Origin: Siphonodentalium dalli
Taxonomy: Eukaryota; Mollusca; Scaphopoda; Gadilida; Siphonodentaliidae
NCBI GenBank assembly: GCA_032622095.1
Contig: CP136061.1
Span: forward strand, 187,246,369 to 187,310,368
DNA: 64,000 bases
Reading direction: 5' to 3'
A model generated the notes under the pieces. That model was not told the origin of the DNA. It did no database searches and saw only the letters and a program-made list of their open reading frames with translations. Of the stretch, positions 46,577 to 59,000 are shown one piece after another (within the stretch, counting starts at the first letter, position 1; every line of letters starts with the position of its first letter). The translations under genes and the position numbers were made by a program.

Positions 46577-46748
46577 GATGCAAACAAACACTGACATTTT
46601 TATTTATTATCACTACAGTTATATTGTGACAAAACAAGAGGTGGCATCAGAGATGCTGTGTCTCGTTTTCGGTGGCTTACCGCCGGTGGCTACCGCCAAT
46701 TGGTGTGCATCAGTATCGGTAGACTAATTAATAGGTAAAATCGAAAAA

Positions 46749-47990
46749 TGACTAATTAAGGGCCATAACTCTATCAAATTTTATCGGGCCAGGCTGGTTT
46801 TCGAACTCGTCCGAAATATTCTTGGCAAGTACATCTATTCCAAATTTTAAACAAATCGGAGGACGTTTGTTGAAGTTATCGCGCTAACGAGCTAAAAATT
46901 CACGAAAAATGACTAATTAAGGGCCATAACTCTATCAAATTTTATTGGGCCAGACTGGTTTTCGAACTCGTCCAGGATATTATTGGAAGACACTTATATA
47001 CCAAATTTTAGTTGAATCGGATGACATTTGTTGAAGTTATCGCGCTAACGAGCTCAAAATTCGTACAAAATGACTACTTAAGGACTATAACTCTATCAAA
47101 TTTTATCGGACCGGGCCGGTTTTCTAACTCGTCCGAGGTATTCTTGGGAGACACCTATATATCAAAATTTCAATCAAATAGGATGATGTTTGTTAAATTA
47201 TCGCGCTAACGAGCTGAAAATTTGTGAAAAAATGACTAATTAAGGGCCATATCTCTATCAAATTTTTATCGGAACTGGCCGGTTTTCGAACTCGACCGAT
47301 ATATTCTTGGGAGACACCAATATACCAAATTTCAATCAAATAGGATGATGTTTGTTGAAGTTATCGCGCTAACGAGCTGAAAATTCGTGAAAAATGACTA
47401 ATTAAGGGCCATAACTCTATCAAATTTTATCGGACCAGGCCGGTTTTCGAACACGTCCCAGATATTCTTGGGAGACACCTATATACCAAATTTCAATCAA
47501 ATCGGATAACGTTTGTTGAAGTTATCGCGCTAACGATCTGAAAATTCGTGAAAAATGACTAATTAAGGGCCATAACTCTATCAAATTTTATCGGACCAGG
47601 CCGGTTTTCGAACTCGTCCCAGATATTCTAGGGAGACACCTATATACCAAATTTCAATCAAATTGGATAACGTTTTTTTAAGTTATCGCGCTAACGAGCT
47701 GAAAATTCATGAAAAATGACTAATTAAGGGCCATAACTCTATCAAATTTTATCGGACCAGGCCGGTTTTCGAACTCGTCCCAGATATTCTTGGGAGACAC
47801 CTATATACCAAATTTCAATCAAATCGGATAACGTTTTTTGAAGTTATCGCGCTAACGAGCTGAAAATTTGTGAAAAATGACTAATTAAGGGCCATAACTC
47901 TATCAAATTTTATCGGACCAGGCCGTTTGTTGAAGTTGTTGCGCTAACGAGCCTAAAATCAGTGAAAAATGGCAAAGGGCCATAACTCTG
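46749..47990. repeat. 161-bp tandem array, eight units
   Basis: Units begin TGACTAATTAAGGGCCATAA at 46749, 46910, 47071, 47233, 47395, 47556, 47717 and 47878, a period of 161-162 bp. Each contains AACTCTATCAAATTTTATCGG, GTTTTCGAACTCGTCC, GGGAGACACCTATATACCAA and GAAGTTATCGCGCTAACGAG. A shortened unit follows to 47990. It is the core of the element that ends at about 48156. Confidence 0.93.
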
Positions 47991-48127
47991 TAATAAATGT
48001 GCGGACGAACCCGATTTTTTGTCTGCAGCTTACGTGCATGGATATGTACTCACACACCAATCAATAAATGGTTGAGTTATAAGCAAAACAGGCCGCCCGC
48101 CCGCCCGCCGTCCCTCATCAAACTATA

Positions 48128-48156
48128 AGTCGAGTTTTGGAAAAAAACTCGACTAA
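48128..48156 (+). mobile_element. Helitron/Helentron-like 3' hairpin terminus
   Basis: AGTCGAGTTTT pairs with AAAACTCGACT across a loop of about 5 bases, and the hairpin ends in CTAA followed by T. It directly follows the 161-bp array and a CCGCCCGCCCGCC-type tail (48090-48110). CTRR-T ends with a 3' hairpin and internal tandem cores fit non-autonomous Helitron relatives such as those known from bivalves. No Rep/helicase gene is present. Confidence 0.5.
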
Positions 48157-48159
48157 TAA

Positions 48160-48660
48160 AATAAGAGTTGTGTACCGGCCCCCCCCCCCCCCCATCAGTT
48201 CTAGGTAAACCCGACTCTAATAGCTATGCAATACTATGTCTGGAGAAAATGCCAGGTGTTTTCTATTACCAATTAGCTCTGTGTTGCTATAAATAACTTC
48301 TAATGGGACCCATGCAGTATGAAGCCACAGCACACACATAGCTTTACCAATGACAGATATGGCCTCTATAATTATCATCCAATGCTTCAAATTGGTGCTA
48401 TTTTTAGCTATGTGGTGAATCTGCAACTCATGTATAGACACTTTGCTGATATTATGTTGTGATTGGTTGAGACTGACATAATGCTTGCTTGTGGTAATGG
48501 TGATCTGCCCCATATATAACTCCACACTCAGTAAAGCATTATAGCTGTTGAGTCTGTGTTTTAGCCAGAACTGTTCCCCCATACGATACTGATATAACCG
48601 GGTAAACTAAGAAGAATAACTCTACTACTGTTAGCTGAACAATTATCAATGGCACCGTCT
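48160..48660. other. Intergenic; no credible gene
   Basis: A poly-C run is at 48180-48193. A 121-codon minus-strand ORF at 48217-48582 has no recognisable motif and a composition like its AT-rich surroundings. It could lie in the 3' UTR of copy B, but I would not call it a gene. Confidence 0.35.
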
Positions 48661-48669
48661 CCAACTTTA

Positions 48670-49000
48670 AATTATCTGCTGATAATGAACTGCCAAACCA
48701 AATTTCAATGAGGTCCAGAAACTGTTGACACTGAGAAGATCAACATTTTCAGATAAGAGAATATCTCTAAAACGCAAATGCAATGATTTGATATTTTTTG
48801 GAAACCCCTCATGATGATGAACATCCATATCAAATTTCATCAGGTTCTGATCCAATAACCAGTAACTGAAATATCTTTTCTAGATAAAAGAAGAATTCCG
48901 AGATAGAAAATGTGAACACACACTCCTTTCAAGAGGTCTAATGACAAAAATCCATATTAAATTACGATGTTCATGTTTACCATTTCCATACAAAAAGATG
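48670..49000. repeat. Tandem core repeats, about 145-155 bp
   Basis: Two units with CCAAATTTCAATGAGGTCCA / CATATCAAATTTCATCAGGT spacing. The same phrase style (ACCAAATTTCATTGAGATCTG) is seen at 58030-58400, and it is also similar to the edge repeat at 63520-64000. Confidence 0.5.
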
Positions 49001-49065
49001 AATGGATGAACCTTAATCCAGTATTACAACTATTCACTTCATGATTAGGGTTGTATTAAATACAT

Positions 49066-49219
49066 ACAGTAATGCCCTAAATAATGGGACTCCTTAACCA
49101 CAGCAGAATTAGTGAGAGCTTTCTGATGAATGGCAACAAGCCATATTTCTGACTAAATCCTGAAAAATTACCCATAAATCTGCTGTAGTTAAGGAGTCCA
49201 TTATTTAGGGCATTACTGT
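49066..49219. mobile_element. Palindromic MITE (ACAGTAATGCCC family)
   Basis: The ends are ACAGTAATGCCCTAAATAAT and TTTAGGGCATTACTGT. The left arm is shortened, jumping from ACCACAGCAGAATTAG to GAGCTTTCTGATGAATGGC. It lies about 0.46 kb downstream of the copy B stop. Confidence 0.82.
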
Positions 49220-49682
49220 CTGCAATCATGTATCAATGTAAATTTGATACAAGATGTGAGAAAAGGATAGACTGGTTCTGCTCTGCTTTGGAGTGTACGT
49301 ATTAAGCAAAGAATTTTCCTGACAAATCAAACAAAACTGTCGCACTGATTTTTAGAAATGCTTGTGACACAAAACAGTAATTATTGATTGCACACAAAGG
49401 CTGTTCATTGAACTTATTTGCTGAACATATATATATACAAACAGATGAATGAATTTGAACAAGTAAGTACACTTTTTTTGTGAGTATCCTATTATCCAAG
49501 GGCTAAACGGAGGATATATCTTGTAAAAATGAGGTCATAGCACTATAGATAAATCCATGGAAACATACTGTCATGAGATTGTCATGTGACTGTCATGAAT
49601 TACACTATACATATATGAATGCAAAATATCACAGGAAGAAGTCATTTAAGCACTTTTCATGATCGAGAATTATTATGCTATA

Positions 49683-50072
49683 TCATATCTGACTCTGCAT
49701 GGATAGCTTCCCTTTCCTCACATTAGTCCGCAAGGCTTGCCACTGACCTGGATGTCGACGGAAATAGACGACAGTTCCGACAATGACAACAACAATCACA
49801 ATGCACATGATAGTAATTCCAACAATTAGGCCAACATTTTGGCTCGCTCTAGCAACATAGAGTCCACCACTATTAACTGCAAAATTGGCTTGACCATCCT
49901 GAATACTGGCACTTATCCGTGTCCATGTGTCGAAATTTGGTCCAGACGAACGATACATTTCAACATTGTGGGCATCAGAATCAACATGCATGGATACAGT
50001 AAATTCCTTTTCTTCAGAAAGCTTGCTTTGTGGTGATATGATAAGGTATTTGCTTGCATAAGAATCTCCCAC
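49683..50072 (-). CDS. DD3-3-like: Copy B, terminal exon with transmembrane helix
   Basis: The acceptor is TTCTAG just above 50072 and the stop TGA is at 49683-49685. The exon encodes 129 residues: [14 protein letters not shown], a beta-rich-looking segment with [17 protein letters not shown] and [12 protein letters not shown], then a hydrophobic helix of about 25 residues beginning [10 protein letters not shown], then a basic cytoplasmic tail starting YFRRHPGQW. The helix followed by FRRHP fits a type I membrane anchor. Confidence 0.92.
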   Translation of the reverse strand: MGDSYASKYLIISPQSKLSEEKEFTVSMHVDSDAHNVEMYRSSGPNFDTWTRISASIQDGQANFAVNSGGLYVARASQNVGLIVGITIMCIVIVVVIVGTVVYFRRHPGQWQALRTNVRKGKLSMQSQI

Positions 50073-53000
50073 CTAGAATAAACAGGAACATCTATTTAAT
50101 GTTTGTTTAGTTACAGTAATGCCCTAAATAATCGACTCCTTAACCACAGCAGAATTATGGGTAATTTTTCAGGAATTAGTCGGAAATATGGCTTGTTGCC
50201 AATCATTGGAAAATTCTGCTGTGGTTAAGGAGTCGATTATTTAGGGAATTAGTGTAGCTTTTTACTTTAACATCATTTTAGCTGCTAGGTCAAATCACGG
50301 CAAGAAAGACGGGATCAGAGAAAACTATTAATTTCAATTTCTAATGTAATATTATGATGTACAAATTTGTGCAAATTATTGACATAAATAATATTTACAC
50401 TATTAAAATTTTACTCGGCAATATTTTTTAAGTTGGAAAGGAAACTGGTGTTCTAAAACTATGTGATACAGAATATTTACAAGGAATACAGTTAGTTGCA
50501 GTGTGTGTCATTACAATTGAAGCACTGGTATATCAACGAGAGACCAATCATGATTGGTAGATGTTTAACCCATACCTTCAACCATACCACCTTGAAATCA
50601 GAGATCTAGAACTTAATATACAACTGTACACATAATGTGGATAAGATTGAACAGATATATTGTGGGAGGGGGTCCATCATTTACTTGGGTAATGGATATG
50701 TTTAAATATGGTATTGATCATATAAAGTATTGCTTTGAATAGCATGTGCTCATGTCATGGTTATGGGAAGGGTTAATATGTTCAAAACCAATCAATAGAT
50801 ACCAAAACATTTACTATATATGGGTAAGACTGTGTCATGATTAACCTGGATGTGATTATGAGAGTGATCAGGTGAAAAATAGTTATCACATTGTGTCAAA
50901 GGAATAGGTGGACAGGGTTAATATTTTTAAGCAAATCAACCTAATGACCCTCACTATACAGGTCATGGATATATCATCATAAACTGTGCCATGAAATATA
51001 AATACAGTCAATTAAAAATACTTTAGTTATCAAATCAGTTAATATGGGGTTAATCTTACTTAATTATTTCAACACTAATCATATGGTGGGATTATACCCC
51101 AGTATGCACTTGAATGTTTCATATATACAACACTAACATTTCATAACCCACAACATAGACAGCAGAGCCCAATGCAGACACATAAATATGTCTGGCACTA
51201 CAGCAGTATAGCTCTACCAGTAGTTTATTTATTGACTTTTAACTTCTCAGATCTGGCAAAATTAAAAACTAGGATGTGTACAACTATGTTTGCATATGAA
51301 CACTAATAAATAACTTTAGATATTCAATCAACAACCTAATTTGCTATGGCACATGGTGACAGCAATGGTAGACTAAATGAGCAGCAATTTACAGAAAAGA
51401 TAATTGGCAAGCTTACATATGTGTTTACATCTCACTCCAAAATCAACAGAATATTAAAGGCCCACTTAATTTTCGATTCACTGAATATTTTTTTATAGTG
51501 CCTTGATATACGGTTTTAATAACAATCTATGATTATAACTCGCCAATCAGACCTCGACCAATGGAAGTTATCTAATGAGGTCTGGTGACCGACCTTTATT
51601 TACTGTAAAGATCTTTAAGTCGTCGCCTGTTCTATCAAACGGTCTGTTGTGATTACAATAGGCCTGTGTATTGTATTCGCCGCATACACCTTGATAACCA
51701 ATTATGCACTCCCGATAATTCAAACAGATGATTTGTCCGCCGAGGTGAGCATTACTAATATGGTAAGAGAAACTCGCCACTGATTTTAAATTTCTCGGGC
51801 TGATTAGGTGTTATAAATATGTTATAAACATGGCGTCCAATTTATAAGCGAAATAAACACTACGCGCGCCCTCTGGGCGCTTGTGATCTTTATTTCGCTT
51901 ATAAATCGGATGCTGTGCTTATAACGTATATTTAAAATACTATAATTCATCACCATGTGGAACGTCTGTGTCTCGGAAGGTACCCATAGAGTAATATAAA
52001 TTAGCTGAAATCATAAAATCATTTCCCCCGTTATGATCCCAGAATGCAACAGAATTCAAACTGCAATTTATTTTCAATGGAAGGGTAATAACTCTATATC
52101 TAAATATATAGAGTTATTCCCCTTCCAGTGAAAATAATACAGTTTGTGTAGAAACTTGAGCACAGAACAGACGTATTTATCTCAACAAAAAACAACATGT
52201 TCGCAGTATATTACATTGAATAAGTTGAAAATACAATGTTTTGGAGCTTCCTCTTTCAAATGGTATATAATATGGCATATAATTTCCATAATGTGATCTT
52301 GGCATACTTAGGTATTGTGTGGAGATCATCAGCAGATAATAATTCAACTAACACTGAATCACATCTCTCTCCACTCACATAGAATATTATAGACTGTCGA
52401 TTATTGAAGTGTGAAATGCCATATACATAGCCAATCTAAACCTTGCTATATTGTCCAATTCATTACAGATATAGTGAGATTTGTTTAATTTGTTACTCAG
52501 AATGGAAAAATGTATACATAGTGCATAATGGATAGACAAAATGATGTTAGTACATGGTGGTGAGTGGGAGAAGTAAGTCTTGCCTCACAGTTTTGTATCT
52601 ATTTACTCACACTCATTTCCTTGTCAGCAGCTTTAAGCAGCTCCTCCCCCTGGCTTTGTGACATCACTTCTACCTTGATTATCTCAAGCTTCTCAAATGT
52701 GTCCTTATTTATTCGTATCTGTGCTTCACTGGAATTAGATCACGTTTCACGTTTTATTGAGCAATAGCAAAGGACAATGGTGGCCGACACATATATAACA
52801 ACAGTCTGACAATTTAAAACAAAACTGATCACAATACAGTGAGTAATTGGATCATAATAATCGTCTTGATGTATTGAGCTAATTGTATTTAACATTTTCA
52901 TGATGTGAGCTGTGCTGGTGCAGCATTAAATATCCTGTGCCAGTGCATTCTCTTATATATGCAAGTCTGCCATAGGGAGCATCGCATATGTCAGAGGATG

Positions 53001-56000
53001 CACTTACTTAGATATTGTTGGGCCAATACATTTTCTTATATATGTGAGGCTACCTTTGGGATTATGATTATTTTTCCGCAAAATGTTTCACTGGTGGTCA
53101 GTGTTAGCTTGCAAAAAAAATATCTTTGTATATTATAGTGGGAGATAGACAGGTGGTGCTGGCATTAATCTGTGGATTAGTTATACAGTCAACTGAAACT
53201 TTCCTCCAAATGATTGAACAGGAATCCAACGTCTTTTTTATGTCTTGTTTTAAAAAAAAACATGCATCTCTCATTCTCTCTAAATGAACAACAGACTATT
53301 CCAATGTATAATTTATAACTGAACTTGTAAATCCATTTAGTAATGAAAGGGTGTCTGACCTAGATCTAATATAACACATCTAGTGGTGGATGGGATGCAA
53401 GCAGCAGCACATACCTGTGTGGACTTGTTATATTTCCTCCCATTCTGCCGACAGCCACATACTGTGATGGGTACGGGTAGACCAGTACCCTTCCTTTCTG
53501 ATCTCGATTGGAGAAATTGTTGTTTCTGGTGCACATATAATGATATGTACCCACAGATGTGACCTTGCGAAGACCCAAATCGAAGTATGTTCCTGCATCA
53601 TCTAACTCAGACATCTCTCCTCTAAATTGACCTGACAAATATGGTGAATGAATGATAACACATGACCCATGAATTTTAACATTTTCTTTCTAAATACTCA
53701 TTGACGAGTAGTTCCTTTATATTAGGAAATGTTGCGCATCAGTCATTTTGTTGAACTTATTATGTGAACATTTCCCTCCAATAAATATGACTACTTCTGT
53801 ATTATCTGTGATCTGCTTATTTTTCCTGAAAACCCCTCCTGCTGAATAAGAGTCTATTCCAGTGTATACTTTAATAACGTAGGTGGAGAATCTATTTAGT
53901 ATAGAAAAGGTAAATGCTACATGTTCGTAACTTCATTTGCAAAAAGTCATTTGTGATGTCAGTAAAGATTTTAATACAAAATAGATATGGTAGAATGACA
54001 CAAGTGAGTGAACTGTATAACGTTATTGCGCGAGTTTGTTGTGATGTGACCTCGCGACATGACAAACACATGTAATATCTAGTTTAACAGTTCAGACCAC
54101 TGTGTCATATGTTTATTGAACACCCCAGAGACTGTGGATTGTAGAATTCTAATTGATGTTGGAATTATCTTATTTACTTGAACCATTCGGCTCTTAGTTC
54201 CCTTATTTACATAGAAAATAATTAACTTTTTGTTTTTAACGTCACAATGCGTTTTAAATAGTTATTCAAATAGTGAGTTTAGTACTGTACTATCACTATT
54301 TTCTGAATGCGGAATTGTTTTGTTTTCTGTTGTTCCCATCGTTTCCTTAAGTTCTGTTCTGAGTTCATATAGTTCATTCAGTTCTTTTTTTGAACACTCT
54401 CTGTTGAAATACACCTAATGGTGTCCATCGACTGTATATATACCCCCTTTTAAAAAAAAGGGGGTATACTGTTTGGCACCTGCCTGTCCAGCCATGCATG
54501 TGTCCGTCCGTCCGATGTCTCTTCATGTCATAACTTTAACAGTAGTGCTCAGATCTCAATGAAATTTGGTATGGATGTTCACTACCACGAGGACATTAAA
54601 TAGAGGGTTCCATCGTTTTGTTCGGTTTTTTCCGTTCTAAAGTTATTCATCTTTGTTTATCAGGAAATGTTGGCTCTTTGGTCCGTTCGATGTCTGTTCA
54701 GGTCATAACTTGAACAGTAGTCCTCAGATCTCAATGAAATTTTGTAAGGATGTTCACTACTATGGGGACATTCAATAGAGGATTCAATTGTTTTGATCGG
54801 GTTTTAAGTAAGTAATGCTTTATTCTCAGCCAGTATACATGGTCCATTCTAGAGTTATTCGTCTTTGTTTATCTGGAAATGTTGGCGTTTTGGTCCATCT
54901 GATGTTTGTTCAGTGTTCAGGCCATAACTTGAACAGTAATGCTCGGATCTCAATGAAATTTGGTATGGATGTTCACCACTATTTATTAGTATTTTCCAAT
55001 CTTCTATATTGCCTTCCAGAGTCAGGTGTAAAAAAGAAAATTCTCTTCAAACCTTTCTTTAGTAAATACTCATTGATGAGTAGTTCCCGTAGGACATTTT
55101 CAGACACAAAGTTCAATAAACACCCATTGGCCATTGTTGAACTTATTATCTGAACATTACCCACCAATGAATATGAATCCCTCTGCACTTGTATTATCTA
55201 TTTTTCTGTCAGTCGTCTGCTTTTATTACCTGAGCATACCTCCAGATGAATAATAGAATATTTCAAAGTATACATTTATAACTGAATGAGAGATTCCAAT
55301 TAGTAAGGAAAGGGTTAAATTAAGCTGAATAATTCAGTTCACAAGCTGACAAAATGCTAGTGTTCAAATATGCAGACTATATAGATTTCACTTTTTATTC
55401 ATCAGTAGTTTCATTAATTACCTGGGGTGAGTATGGCAAGATGCTTCAAATCATCCTTAGAGAATCCAACGAAATCTGCACTATTGATGTGCGATGGGTA
55501 GTTGTTCCCATAATGGCCGTACTCATCCCCTGGTCCATAGTTTGTTCCATTCCCCTCTGGATACACAGGTCCTCTCAGCAGGGCAATGTTATTTCTGTCA
55601 GTTCCAGCCAGTCCCTGTCCATCATTATTACGTGGGTTGGTGTTTGAACCTGTCCATCTGGTTTAAGATAAATCCAATTGTTGTGACAGAGAAATGAGCT
55701 TTTTTATAATATATTAATAGAGTAAGAGACAATTGGCACTAATAATCTTCTAATACACAAATGTTGGTTGTCTGCATTAAAATCTGTATTTGAGACAATA
55801 ATTAAATGGAAGTAATTTATGGACTATTATTCGCAATTGTGAATGTCACAAATAAACCTGAGTAATACTGCATGGGGCTCGCCGGGACCTTTATAAATCA
55901 TTTCTTTCATTATTTTACCATAGATAATATCATGAATCAGTACTCTGGTCTCAGGCGTAGCCAGAGTAGAGATTCATGGTATGATCTAGATTTCACCACA

Positions 56001-59000
56001 CTTTTCAGAATCTTACATTGTGGTGAAGGTGGTAAATAGTAATATTTAGTGAATAAAACCGAAAAGTTATTATCCAACACTAGTACTATCTCCAGTGGAG
56101 GAATGTAGAAATCAACTAAAATTGTCGAAAATTCCAACCACATCATCTACCATTTCAGAGAACACAGTGTTTGAACTAAAGACAAATGTAAATATTTACT
56201 ACTTTATTTGGGACAATGATTCGTCCAACAATAGTCACTTTCTGTACCTTGTTTTATTTTTATAACAATGATGTTGTTATCTACTTATTTGGATATGAAA
56301 TTTATGATAATAACTTATTTTGGCATGATTATTTATTATTCATTTCATAACATCTCAGAGGAGAGTTTCACATCACTGTAATAAAGATTATTACCACTTT
56401 AGAGGGCGTTCTCTAGCAGATTAACAGTATTTTACCCGCACAATAAGATTCCATAATTTTCAGGCGAAGTTGACCAGAAGCGGGCGTTAATGAAGCTTTG
56501 TGTTCATTAACGCCCGTCGCCCGCTTCCAGTTAAGTCACCGATCACGTGATCACACGAGGACAGAGTGGTAATAATATAATAACCTGATTTTGCTCCAGG
56601 AATGATTAACAGCCCTCGGGCCTATTATCGGCCATCGACTGCGTCTCGGCCTCTAATAGGCTCTCGGGCTGTTAATCATACCTATCGGGCTGTTAATAAA
56701 CCATAACGCCCTCAAAAATCATGTTATTGGTATATTGTATCACTCTTAAAAGATATATACCACTGTAATATTCTGTTAAGATAAATTTCTATTTATATTA
56801 AATGTTAAATTATCTTCCCACACATTGCAGAATCAGGTTCTGTGTATTAACCCTTAGATTTCACTCGATGGGAATATATAGGCCGAAATAGAATATCTCC
56901 CAGGGGGGGGGGGGGGGGGGGGGGGGGGGGTGAATCCCGGGAGTTGAGAAATCCCATTGTAAAAGTTTTATTGATTTTTCTACTAAGCTACAAAGCTTCT
57001 TCATGATAAATTCCGAAGTGACTTGATCGGTTGAGATTGTAGATTGGTTACTGCTGCCAGTGTAACTGGTGCTGTAGTGGAGGTGCGGATGTGATATTAT
57101 ATATGTGATATTATATAACACGGTTCATATCAGTGAGTGATGATGAGATGATTTATAAACTGGATCTTTACGGTAACTTACTGTATATGCACATAGTCTC
57201 CTGGTGAAGCCTCCATTGTATTTGGAACAAAATCATACTCAACAGCTGGGTAGACCTGGACAATGTTTCCTCTCTTCCCCCGCACATTGAGATTATAAAT
57301 TGGAGCCCCTTTTACGTCATATGGCCTTCTCACTATTGAAAATGTATGTGACCTGAAATAAACATGCATTTATTGCCCACTGATTATTTAATAATGAACA
57401 GGATAATCACATAAAGACTTATTACAAAACTAGAGGTTACCCTGAGGATCCATGAAGATTAGTGATGATCGGATAAGAGATGTAGCCTGTAGGTTGTGAC
57501 GAAGGATATAGTCATGCAAAGAGTAAAACTCGAGATGGCTGCTGGCGGCCATGTTTTAAAAGAAATTTCAGGAACAAATTTATGTCTCCAATCTAGTGGT
57601 CACCCAAAGATCCATATGAAGTTTGGTGATGATTGGAAGAGGGATGTGGTCTGTTGGGTGTGCCAAAGGATTTAATCATTATTAAATTTCACCAAGAAAG
57701 ATGACATCAATATTTCCAAAAACAACATCAATTGGATATGAACATTAGACATAAATTCATACATAAACTTGATTTTTATGTCTGTGTAACTTTTCTAATG
57801 AAATACCCTTTCTGCTATCCTGAATAATCCAATTCAGATTTAGAGTGAATTGTGATACTCTCAAATTCTCAACAATGCTATCAGTTATGTTAAACTGATT
57901 CAGTAACAAACAATCGGTTGTACCTCAGGGGCTGGCATATAGCTATGGTTCCAAATTGACATGTGGGCAGGATGGAATTGCAGGGAAAATGCAGACATTA
58001 CCAATACTTCATTAAATAAGGCCTTGTGATGGTAAATATCCACATCACATTTTATTCAGATCCGATAATCCATGGCTGAGATGCTTTGGTGGACGGACAA
58101 AAAATAATTATTTCTAGGACAACAAAGAAGCATAACTCTAGAAGAGAAAATGCAATAATTTTTAAAGTCATTTGACCCCCTTTTGAAAGCACTCCCAATG
58201 GCAAACATCCATACCAAATTTCATTGAGATCTGATGAACCATGGCTGAGATATCTGTGCAGACTGCGGATGGACAACAAACAAGGAATTCCAGACAGAAG
58301 AAGGATAAGTCTAGAATGGAAACATGAACAATGTCATGGACCCCTCTGGTCATAAAGGTTAGAGCCTCCAAACCAAATTTCTTTCAGTTCTGATAACCCA
58401 TGCCAGAGAAACAGTATGTAAAGCATGTGTGATAAGGAAAACTCTCAACACCGTGGGGATGTTTTTGGGAGAATGAATCACGGTGGCCCACCCAACAACG
58501 AAAGCTTGAGTGGAGAGGATTAGCAAGGGGTTACTGTGTAATTAGTACGGTTCTTTACACCTCACTACAAACCACCACGTTATCACCAGCATTCGCTGGC
58601 ATTCACCACAAAACTCATATATACGCAATGGGAAACGCATTGCATTTTCTACAATTGTCTTTTTTATTTGTTTTCATTAAACCTTTTGAAAAAAAGGCAA
58701 CATAATAATGTATAATAATATATTTACATGTATATACAAACTAGCTGAAACAGGCTAATGTTAAATGGCCCCCTTTATTATTGTGCCTCCTTTGAGCGCT
58801 TTGTGCACATTTTGATCTGTTAAACATCTTGGCATGTTGACTAAAAAAAAATATTTAAAAAAGATAATAATTATTGTTTTTTTCACATTAAACTCCTTGC
58901 TTAAGTTAAAGGCAATTGGTGTATGAAGGTCCAAATTACGATCGCACATTTGTTACATAGTGGCCCAGTTGCTCAGAATGGTGCATACTATTCGGCCTGA

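Noticed and set aside
48217-48582. 121-codon minus-strand ORF
   Set aside because: No motif, no codon or composition contrast to its surroundings, no splice partner; length is within chance for AT-rich DNA.
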